Shown here: one piece after another, positions 24,801-36,800 of the stretch
How the letters are laid out: every line of letters begins with the position of its first letter
Numbering within the stretch: position 1 is the stretch's first letter
Assembly (NCBI GenBank): GCA_039619475.1
Contig: CM077116.1
Span: 280,999,258-281,063,257 of the forward strand
Source of the DNA: Icerya purchasi
Taxonomy: Eukaryota; Arthropoda; Insecta; Hemiptera; Monophlebidae
Reading direction: 5' to 3'
DNA length: 64,000 nucleotides
Position numbers and translations under genes: made by a program
The notes under the pieces: model-generated
The model's input: the letters and a program-made list of their open reading frames with translations, nothing else
Told to the model about the DNA's origin: nothing
Databases searched by the model: none

Positions 24801-27800
24801 AATTTGCTTCTGATACATATTCCTTATATTATCTTTCTTTTTTATTTGTATCTAGCAAGTTTATTTGGGGATACGTTTATTGAAGTTTTTTCTGTTATCT
24901 ACGAGTTTAATTATATATTTAATTCCTTGACGAATCAACCCTGGTTTCAAAAAAATATCGAAAAAAACAAACAAAGGCGCAAGAACTTTGAACATAAACA
25001 CATTTATGTTAATACTGGGCGAGAAATGTATACGATATTTCAAATTAAAAATTAAATATCTTTGTTTTGAATTTAATTTTATGTAAATGTAAATTATGGT
25101 AATCCTTAAATTAACTCACAGAATGTTTAGTACATGAAACATCCTGCCCGGCTAACTTCTTTTTTTTTTTTTAGTTCGTTTAGAAAAATTTTCAATCTTC
25201 AAAACACTGGGCTAATATTATTTTCATAAAAATTTTAACAAAGCCAATAAGGAAGACGCTTTCAAACCTTGAATTTGTTTAAATATTCCCGATAAATGCA
25301 CTGCGGGAAATTCTATTTTAAAAATAATGGATAATTTTCTTTTGTATATAAATAGGCAAAGACAAAACAGTTCAGTACCTTCTTCTCCACTTTTTATTAA
25401 CCGATTTTCTTGCTTTGTTTTTCTGTTTAGTAACTATTGATGATCTTTAGAGCTATCAGTACACAAAATTATGGAAACAGTTATCCTTTTTGTTTCGTAT
25501 TTAAATAAAAAAGTAATACAAAAATTGAAGAAGGAAATCGCTGCAACCAGTAAATCTGTTCTTATTGAAATGTTTTAATTTTTCTTAATAATCATCATTA
25601 TTGGCTTTTTTAAAGTGTACTAAATCTTAAGGTGTCATTTAATTTTTGTATTGAAAGTACATATAAAAGTATATGTTCTCAGATATATAATGAACGAATG
25701 TATATGAATGGGAAAAAAATTTTGGAAATATACAAATTCATATATGTTTTTTTTAAATTTTTAATGATAATTATGGTCGAATTTGGACCATTGGGGGAAC
25801 GCTAGTATTTATAAACACGTGACTGAAGTGGCAAACTGTAAATATATGAAATACATCTAGATTGCAAAATGATTTAATTAACCCAGAATAACACTCCTAC
25901 TGAATAGCATGGACTCATCAAATTAAATGACGAATTAAAATCACGGTTTTTATGATCTTTTCGTATTTACCTGAAATTGCGTACAAGCAAGAATATATAA
26001 ATTGACATATTCCTCGTTTTTAGAATTAACTTGAAAATATTAATGTGGTGAACATTAACGTCCCAAGTCCAAGTAAAAGCAGTCAGTGAAAATTTTTATA
26101 CATATAATAATTGAAAGTTTTTAGAATATTTATTAATTAATAAACTGGCGTACCTTGGCGGATAGTTTTCACAAAATTAAAAATGCAGTATCGCGATTTT
26201 TTTTTTATTTTCCAGCTACTAAGTCTTAATTAGTAACCTACATGTTTATGCCGGGTGTAGGAGTAATCACATTTTTTTATAATCTTTTTATACCTACCTG
26301 GAGAGTCATTTCGTTTCGGCCGCAACACGATTCGTCTCGTTACATTTCGAATTCGTCTTTTTTCCAAGTAGACCTAGTTTAGCCTTAGTGAGTTTTTAAT
26401 TTTTTTTTCTTCTATAATTATCATATTTAAGGCGTAATGAATCAAAAAAACACCCGTGAAATTAGTAATTAATTTGTTTAGAAAATAAACCAGCTGATTT
26501 CAATGCTTCTTTTGCATTCGTATATCGCAAAAAGAATTATTTTCGGTTATGAAAACTTAAAGTTCTGATTATGTATTCGTTTAGCGGGTTATTTCAATAA
26601 AAAAATTTAGAAAGAATTAGTAGATCATAGGAATAATTTCCCTCTGTGACAGATTTTCTTCTTTCAAAGGAAATCCATGTTCTTTATAATAAATTTTTAC
26701 ATTCGCAAAAAAATTAAATTAAGTTAACTTTAATGATTATGAAAAACTACTAAAAAAAATCGTTTATTACTTTTAAGAAATTATTCTTCTATTTTTATGT
26801 TTATTTTTAACGGAACCCATTCGTTTGAGCCAAATCGACTGGCCCTGTTTTTAATTTAGTATTATGTAAATTGAAATTACAATAATTCATACTTATCATA
26901 TTATATCATTGGCGGTTGACAAATTATGTTCAACTACTTTGCTGTATTTGCGATAAAATAATATATTATATTTTTTATTTATTTATTTTTTTTTTTTTTC
27001 TAAAATCTAGTTACCTGCAAAATAAATATTTTAGAGCTAGATATTTAATTCTGCACATTATGTAACACGGATTAATTACTTGGAATCATTTTTTCTTATT
27101 ACTGTGAAATATGACCTACATAAACCAGAATTCATTTTTAAACCATGCAAAAACATCAATAAAGCAGCTCATTTAGTAATAAAATTAACATAATTAAGTA
27201 ACAAAAATTTTCCGATTTTTAAACAACTATTTGACATTCTTAAAAGTATATATGTATTTGTTTTATAACCGCTATATGTAATTATTTTAGAAAACAAGTA
27301 AATATCGATCGCCAGTGAGTATTCTTAAAAAATACAACAGCACTAATAACATGTATGCGGAAAATAATTTTATGGATATATTGTAAACTGCTCATGTTTC
27401 TCAAAGGGGCGTCGATTTTTTTTTTGTCGGTTCGGTTCTCACCACGGGGGATTTCCTGCGAGTGACTGAAAAGAGGTAATGAATAGGACCTCGAATATTT
27501 TACAATATGCGAATCTGTAAGACTAAAAGAAAAAGAAAAAGTGATAAAATCGTCATGGAAAAAATCGTATATTTTTCTTGGAATTGACTATAAGTTTATT
27601 GTAAAGCAGTAATTAATTCGGCGGAAGAAGAATTACTAGAATATTTTTCGAATAGACTATTCTTAACAATGACCGTAATACAGAGAATTAGCGAATGAAA
27701 CTATTTTCTGTAAATAAGTGTAGTGCTTTAGTTTGTTTATTTTACCAAATCCTGAATAGCTTCATAAGAGGGGAAATTTATTTACCTGCATTGTTCATAA

Positions 27801-30800
27801 CCGGTACTATTGGCTATTCGGTTTTAAATTTCTAAGAAAATGGTTAATTTTCCTAACAGAAGAACACAACAAAATGTGCAATAAATGCGTGTAAAACATG
27901 CCATTATTGTTATTTTTACTTTTCTGTTCCGAAAAAAAAAATGAATGCCGCAAAGGATGTTGACATATAGTGGTTTCTGTCATTCGTCTATGAATGTGAT
28001 ATAATATCAACAAAATAAAGAAAACATAGTCTTATTGATAAAAGCAACCAAGTAAAAAAAAAGAAATATGTCGATTGCGACAAATGTTTGTTGAAAGTCG
28101 AAACAAATTATAATCAGCTTCAGTTTGAAGATTATCTTCGTGGTGTACCACATAATGTAATTAGTTAACTTTAGTGTTTGCATGTATTATAGGTACTATT
28201 ATTATTACTTATATGTAAGATTTCGAAATCGTTTATTTCTATATTTGTAATTAATGCTATTATTATTATATTATAATTGCAAACTCTTATTTTGTTGGGA
28301 AAACGTGAAAGAGGAAAAACATAATTTCTAATTCGACTAGCTGTATGAACACTGGTTGTACCTTGTATATATATATGGTTTGAGAAATTATCATTCCTGC
28401 GGAAAGGGGGGATAATTTTTTTGCGACAGTTTTATCGCAATACATACTATAGGTTTCAAATTGTTGGTAACTTAAATATTGTTTGTGCGTGTTACAGAAA
28501 ATACCTATTTATTAAATAAAACTGTATCCATTTCATATAAGAAAGATTGATTCTTTATCGAAGAATAATGAAGATATTGTTCCAATTTTTGTGGTTTTTG
28601 AAAATTTCAGTTATTACTAAACGACCAAACATTTTAATTTGTGTAGTATGCTGTAAGCTAATTTAACAGGCTCAACTTGATATCGGCACAGTTGTGTTTA
28701 AACCGTATGTGAAAAAAAGAAACAAAAAAACGACGGACTAGAATATTATTTTTCTTATAAATATGTTCAAAATTTATCCTCTTCTCTCTTTCATGCCTAC
28801 TTCATACGACATTTTATGTTTTCGTTTACTACAAAACATGCACGCAGGAGCAAGTTCACTTTTTCATAAATATTAAACATTTTTTTCTTTCTGTGCGTTT
28901 TACTTTTAGGTCAAATGAGGTTAAATCTGATAAAGCAACCTAAAGGAATCGAACAAAAATAAAAACAAACATACTAAGGCTAACTGACAAATCTAATGAA
29001 ATAACTATATAAAAACAAATAGGCGATCGTGCTCATTTTAACAATTACTCATTTATTGTTTGATCACATTTTGCCTCAACAGGACTTTTCTATTCAGCAA
29101 ATACCAAAAGAAAACAAGCAAGCGTTCGGATAATTTAGTATTTGCAACAACATATCATAAGTATCGAAATGCAAACCGAGTAAAGGATCTTGATTGACGT
29201 GCCAAAATAAATAAATAAGACTGAGGTCGAAAAAGGTAATTCTCATTTAGGTTTTGCAGTCATTACCAATAAGCAGATATAGAGAACTAAATATAGCTTC
29301 TTTCATATTATTCCTAACCGTCACTAAAGAATTTTTTTTTCTCGAAATAAAACCAAAAAACCTTTAGTAAAGAAAGCCGATATGATGAGAAACAGAAGAC
29401 AAAAAAGTTACTATTAAAAATATTTAATGTAAATTGATAGAACGATGATTCGAATAACGAATACCTGCAAATAATTCCTCTTAAAGCTTTGTGTTACTCA
29501 AATCCAACCCAGCTGAACTGACCATATTTAGAAAGTATTATTGCAATTTAGTGTGATAAGTTAGTAAAAAAACGAAATTCTAGAAAAAAAAATTCGGTTA
29601 AAACGCGTTTTGTAACTAACAAACGTGTAAATTACAAAGTGGTTGTAGCCATTGACGGTTCTTTTCCTATTTTTATTAAACACTATTTCACGGTGGAAAA
29701 TTACTTAATCGCTTTTGTTTCTTAACTTACTTCTTTACTTTTTTCTTTTCCCCTACAAAACACGCATCGAGTATTGCCGAGTCGATTTTTCTAATTATTA
29801 TTATTTTTTTATGAGCCGCTCGCTTCATTATTAAACAAAACAAGAAAAGCTTCTTGCTTATTGGCTTTATTAATATTTTGATGAAAATAATATTAGTCCA
29901 GTGTTTTGAAGATTGAAAATTTTTCTAAACGGACTAAAAAAAAAAAAGAAGTTAGCCGGGCAGGATGTTTTATGTACTGAACATTCTGTAAGTTAATTTA
30001 AAGATTACCATAATTTACATTTACATAATATTAAATTCAAAACAAAGATATTTAATTTTTAATTTGAAATATCGTATACATTTCTCGCCCAGTATTAACA
30101 TAAATGTGTTTATGTTCAAAGTTCTTGCGCCTTTGTTTGTTTTTTTCGATATTTTTTTGAAACCAGGGTTGATTCGTCAAGGAATTAAATATATAATTAA
30201 AATCGTAGATAACAGAAAAAACTTCAATAAACGTATCCTCAAATAAACTTGCTAGATACAAATAAAAAAGAATGATAATATAAGGAATATGTATCAGAAG
30301 CAAATTCAATCCAGTTATTTTACACTTTAAATGGCGTAGAGTTGATAGTTTGTAATTTTTTAAATACGGTTGACTATATGTTAGCAAAAAAAAAAAAAAA
30401 TGAAAAAACCGATATGTATTTGACCGATTATTAATTTTAATAATTTTCGCCCGTTTCGTATCACTATTGCTAACAGAACTCTTAAATTTACATCGCGAAA
30501 GTCTGTTTATGGAGTATTTCACGCTGAAGTCGTTATTTCAAAAAAAAAAAAAATAGAAAATATTTTAAAAAAGCGAATAACCAAATAAAATCATGTAAAA
30601 TATGTGTTTTGTGATTATATATGCATATATAACATGCTATACGCGCGGAAAAACCAAATCGTTAATGAAGAACGGTATTTTTTGGACGGAATTTCTGATA
30701 GCAGTATTTGGTAAGTCGTGTTACTCACTAACACAGATGATAACATTTAATGGATGATACCTGAAAATCACCGTAGGTGGTCTGTAAAAAGGTCTGAGTT

Positions 30801-33800
30801 CGCCTGCGCCCGAAAGAGGCTGCGCCCGATCGATCGCGCCCGAAAGAGGGTGACCCAGTTTGTGGTGCACTATGTGTAGATAGAGACGAGAACTTGAAGA
30901 CTGTTAGTACACGTGAAAGCTATCTGAATGAGAACTTGTTAAAAGAGAAAGTAAATGCTTATCACTGGCAGGGTTTGCTTGAGAAAAGGGAAGTGGAAGA
31001 ATTAGTAAATAATTTAAAAGTAGTATTTAATAAACTTTATGACGATTGCAAATTTACTAGGCAGACAAGGAGGGAAAGGAGATGCAATCCTATTGCAGCT
31101 TGGATGAATAGGAAAATATTAAGTCTCATACATATTAGAGACCTATATTACAAAAGGTGTAAAGGGAATAATTCAAATAGAAGATATAAAGAACTATATA
31201 AGAAATACAGGAAATTAGTAAAGCAGGAAATAAGACAAGAAAAAGAAAAATATTACCAACAGGAATTACTAAAAGCGAATAATAACATAAAAAAAACCTG
31301 GAAGATAATAGATCAAGTAGCGTGTATGAAAAAAGGTCTATAATTATAGATGAGGCAATAGGAAAGAATTTTGATGGGAATCGCAATGCGGCGCATGAAT
31401 TTCAAAAATATTATATGGAGGCTATTGAAAATCTGAAACTTAATTGTGATATTAGACTCATTAGAACCAAGAACGTGAATACTACGGTTACGTCATTTTA
31501 CATACCGAAAGCCACAAGTGAAGTGATAGAAAACATAATTAGGAAAATGAATAAAAATAAAGCCCAAGGACATGATGGTATACGGGTGAAAGATGTAATT
31601 ACACATGCAAAAAAGCTTGCTCCGCTGTTAACAAAAATTATTAATGAGTCTGTAAAAGAAGGTATATTCCCTAGGAAGTTAAAAGTAGGAATAGTAAGAC
31701 CAATATATAAAAATGGGAATAAAAAACTCTGTGAAAACTATAGACCAATTACGTTAATATCAGTTATTGCTAAAGTGGTTGAGCACTGTGTAGGTAACTA
31801 TCTTAAATTGTACCTAGAAGAGAACAACCTAATATATCATAACCAATATGGGTTTAGGAAGGGGAAATCAACAGTAACTCTGCTCAGAACTTTTACATCT
31901 GCGATAAATAAGGGATTAGCATCCAGCAAACAATTTTTGATAGTCTTTCTAGACCTTACTAAGGCTTTTCATTTAGTGGATAGGGAAATATTGATAGAAG
32001 ACCTAAGCAAAATTGGTGTATAACAGGGACATATCTTAATTGGTTTAGATGTTATTTACATGAAAGGGAATGTTTAGTGAAAATTAGTAATGAATATAGT
32101 GTGATATGGGAAAAACGAAATATGGAGTAGGACAAGGAACTATATTAGCACCGTTACTGTTTTTAATTTACATCAACTCCATTCACAATTGTATTAGGAA
32201 CGCCAAACTTTACACATATGCTCATTGCTCTGGTAATTGAACACCAAGACGTAGAAATAGCAGAAAGGCTGCTTCAGGAGGACTTGAATATGGTTTGCAT
32301 ATGGGGGTACACGATAAAAAATTATTAATAAATGCCAAAAAATCAAAAGTGATGCACGTAAGAACACCGAGTAGATTTAGAAAATTCGTGCCTAAAATAG
32401 TTTTGCACAAGGTAGATTGCCTTCATGGATCGGAAGTATGCCGTTATGGGGTCACCCTCTTTCGGGCACGATCATTCGGGCGCGATCGATCGGGCGCGAT
32501 TTATCGGGCACAGCTCTATCGGGCGCGACTCTATCGGGCGCAGCCTCTTTCGGGTGCAGGCGAACTCAGACCTTTTTACAGACCACCTACGGTGATTTTC
32601 AGGTATCATCCATTAAATGTTATTATCTGTGTTAGTGAGTAACACGACTTACCAAATACTGCTATCAGAAATTCCGTCCAAAAAATACCGTTCTTCATTA
32701 ACGATTTGGTTTTTCCGCGCGTATAGCATGTTATATATGCATATATAATCACAAAACACATATTTTACATGATTTTATTTGGTTATTCGCTTTTTTAAAA
32801 TATTTTCTATTTTTTTTTTTTTTGAAATAACGACTTCAGCGTGAAATACTCCATAAACAGACTTTCGCGATGTAAATTTAAGAGTTCTGTTAGCAATAGT
32901 GATACGAAACGGGCGAAAATTATTAAAATTAATAATCGGTCAAATACATATCGGTTTTTTCATTTTTTTTTTTTTTTGCTAACATATAGTCAACCGTATT
33001 TAAAAAATTACAAACTATCAACTCTACGCCATTTAAAATGTAACATAACTGTATTGAATTTGCTTCTGATACATATTCCTTATATTATCTTTCTTTTTTA
33101 TTCGTATCTAGCAACGTTTATTGAAGTTTTTTCTGTTATCTACGAGTTTAATTATATATTTAATTCCTTGGCGATCCAACCCTGCTTTCAAAGAAATATC
33201 GAAAATGACAAGCAAAGGCGCAAAAATTTTTAAACATAAACACATTTATGTTAATACTGGGCGAGAAATATATACGATATTTCAAATTAAAAATTAAATA
33301 TCTTTGTTTTGAATTTAATATTATGTAAATGTAAATTATGGTAATCTTTAAATTAACTAACAGAATGTTCAGTACATGAAACATCCTGCCCGGCTAACTT
33401 CTTTTTTTTTTTTAGTCCGTTTAGAAAAATTTTCAATCTTCAAAACACTGGACTAATATTATTTTCGTAAAAATTTTAATAAAACCAATAAGGAAGAAGC
33501 TTTTCTTGTTTTGTTTAATAATGAAGCGAGCGGCTCATAAAAAAATTATAATAATTAGAAAAATCGACTCGGCAATACTCGATGCGTGTTTTGTAGGGGA
33601 AAAGAAAAAAGTAAAGAAATAAGTTAAGAAACAAAAGCGATTAAGTAATTTTCCACCGTGAAATAGTGTTTAATAAAAATAGGAAAAGAACCGTCAATGG
33701 CTACAACCACTTTGTAATTTACACGTTTGTTAGTTACAAAACGCGTTTTAACCGAATTTTTTTTTCTAGAATTTCGTTTTTTTACTAACTTATCACACTA

Positions 33801-36800
33801 AATTGCAATAATACTTTCTAAATATGGTCAGTTCAGCTGGGTTGGATTTGAGTAACACAAAGCTTTAAGAGGAATTATTTGCAGGTATTCGTTATTCGAA
33901 TCATCGTTCTATCAATTTACATTGAATATTTATAATAATAACTTTTTTGTCTTCTGTTTCTCATCACATCGGCTTTCTTTACTAAAGGTTTTTTGGTTCT
34001 ATTTCGAAAAAAAAAAATTCTTTAGTGACGGTTAGGAATAATATGAAAGAAGCTGCTTATTGGTAATGACTGCAAAACCTAAATGAGAATTACCTTTTTC
34101 GACCTCAGTCTTATTTATTTATTTTGGCACGTCAATCAAGATCCTTTACTCGGTTTGCATTTCGATACTTATGATATGTTGTTGCAAATACTAAATTATC
34201 CGAACGCTTGCTTGTTTTCTTTTGGTATTTGCTGAATAGAAAAGTCCTGTTGAGGCAAAATGTGATCAAACAATAAATGAGTAATTGTTAAAATGAGCAC
34301 GATCGCCTATTTGTTTTTATATAGTTATTTCATTAGATTTGTCAGTTAGCCTTAGTATGTTTGTTTTTATTTTTGTTCGATTCCTTTAGGTTGCTTTATC
34401 AGATTTAACCTCATTTGACCTAAAAGTAAAACGCACAGAAAGAAAAAAATGTTTAATATTTATGAAAAAGTGAACTTGCTCCTGCGTGCATGTTTTGTAG
34501 TAAACGAAAACATAAAATGTCGTATGAAGTAGGCATGAAAGAGAGAAGAGGATAAATTTTGAACATATTTATAAGAAAAATAATATTCTAGTCCGTCGTT
34601 TTTTTGTTTCTTTTTTTCACATACGGTTTAAACACAACTGTGCCGATATCAAGTTGAGCCTGTTAAATTAGCTTACAGCATACTACACAAATTAAAATGT
34701 TTGGTCGTTTAGTAATAACTGAAATTTTCAAAAACCACAAAAATTGGAACAATATCTTCATTATTCTTCGATAAAGAATCAATCTTTCTTATATGAAATG
34801 GATACAGTTTTATTTAATAAATAGGTATTTTCTGTAACACGCACAAACAATATTTAAGTTACCAACAATTTGAAACCTATAGTATGTATTGCGATAAAAC
34901 TGTCGCAAAAAAATTATCCCCCCTTTCCGCAGGAATGATAATTTCTCAAACCATATATATATACAAGGTACAACCAGTGTTCATACAGCTAGTCGAATTA
35001 GAAATTATGTTTTTCCTCTTTCACGTTTTCCCAACAAAATAAGAGTTTGCAATTATAATATAATAATAATAGCATTAATTACAAATATAGAAATAAACGA
35101 TTTCGAAATCTTACATATAAGTAATAATAATAGTACCTATAATACATGCAAACACTAAAGTTAACTAATTACATTATGTGGTACACCACGAAGATAATCT
35201 TCAAACTGAAGCTGATTATAATTTGTTTCGACTTTCAACAAACATTTGTCGCAATCGACATATTTCTTTTTTTTTACTTGGTTGCTTTTATCAATAAGAC
35301 TATGTTTTCTTTATTTTGTTGATATTATATCACATTCATAGACGAATGACAGAAACCACTATATGTCAACATCCTTTGCGGCATTCATTTTTTTTTTCGG
35401 AACAGAAAAGTAAAAATAACAATAATGGCATGTTTTACACGCATTTATTGCACATTTTGTTGTGTTCTTCTGTTAGGAAAATTAACCATTTTCTTAGAAA
35501 TTTAAAACCGAATAGCCAATAGTACCGGTTATGAACAATGCAGGTAAATAAATTTCCCCTCTTATGAAGCTATTCAGGATTTGGTAAAATAAACAAACTA
35601 AAGCACTACACTTATTTACAGAAAATAGTTTCATTCGCTAATTCTCTGTATTACGGTCATTGTTAAGAATAGTCTATTCGAAAAATATTCTAGTAATTCT
35701 TCTTCCGCCGAATTAATTACTGCTTTACAATAAACTTATAGTCAATTCCAAGAAAAATATACGATTTTTTCCATGACGATTTTATCACTTTTTCTTTTTC
35801 TTTTAGTCTTACAGATTCGCATATTGTAAAATATTCGAGGTCCTATTCATTACCTCTTTTCAGTCACTCGCAGGAAATCCCCCGTGGTGAGAACCGAACC
35901 GACAAAAAAAAAATCGACGCCCCTTTGAGAAACATGAGCAGTTTACAATATATCCATAAAATTATTTTCCGCATACATGTTATTAGTGCTGTTGTATTTT
36001 TTAAGAATACTCACTGGCGATCGATATTTACTTGTTTTCTAAAATAATTACATATAGCGGTTATAAAACAAATACATATATACTTTTAAGAATGTCAAAT
36101 AGTTGTTTAAAAATCGGAAAATTTTTGTTACTTAGTTATGTTACTTTTATTACTAATGTTTTTGCATGATTTAAAAACGAATTCTGGTTTATGTAGGTCA
36201 TATTTCACAGTAATAAGAAACACAGATTCCAAGTAACTAATCCGTGTTACATAACGTGCATGATTAAATATCTAGCTCTAAAATATTTATTTTTCAAGTA
36301 ACTAGATTTTAGAAATATAAATAAATTAATAAAAAAAAATAAAATATAATTTTATGGCAAATACAGCAAAGTAGTTGAGCATAATGATTGATTAGATCAT
36401 TTTGCAATGTAGATGTATCTCATATATTTACAGTTTGCCACTTCATTCACATGTTTATAAATACTAGCGTTCCCCCAATGATCCAAATTCGACCATAATT
36501 ATCATTAAAAATTTTATAAAAATATATATGAATTTGTATATTTCCAAAATTTTTTTCCCACTCCTATACATTAGTTAATTATATATTTAAGAACAGATAC
36601 TTCTATATGTACTTTCAATACAAAAATTATATGATACCTTAAGATTTAGTGCACTGTAAAAAAGCCAATAATGATGATTATTAAGAAAAATTAAAACATT
36701 TCAATAAGAACAGATTTACTGGCTGCAGCGATTTCCTTTTTCACATTTTTTATTACTTTTTTATTTAAATACGAAAAAAAAATAATAACTGTTTCCAAAA

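Larger units (their letters stand above)
24234..30856 (-). mobile_element. Foldback-like DNA element 1, 6.6 kb, non-autonomous
   Basis: Inverted arms of about 1.0 kb (24234 to about 25262, and about 29847-30856) enclose a 4.6-kb AT-rich interior. The ends read ggggaccgctctttcgggc and, reversed, gggtcaccctctttcgggc. Just inside each end is a run of a 15-16-bp GC-rich unit (ctctatcgggcgcga type): four units on the left, about three on the right. The element is flanked by 9-bp duplications. Long tandem-repeat-bearing TIRs plus a 9-bp target duplication fit Foldback/Mutator-like elements. No transposase is visible; the longest interior frame is under 70 residues. I set orientation as minus relative to its inverted partner at 32,449. 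Confidence 0.88.

Noticed and set aside
24645..25055. 136- to 156-codon frames in the foldback arms (also 30052-30522 and 32841-33233)
   Set aside because: They lie in the inverted arms, contain homopolymer-coded Phe/Lys runs, differ by frameshifts among arms and show no transposase motif.
27807..28013. Identical 68-codon frame in both foldback interiors
   Set aside because: Identity reflects DNA identity of the two copies. The peptide is short, partly coded by an A-run, and has no known domain.
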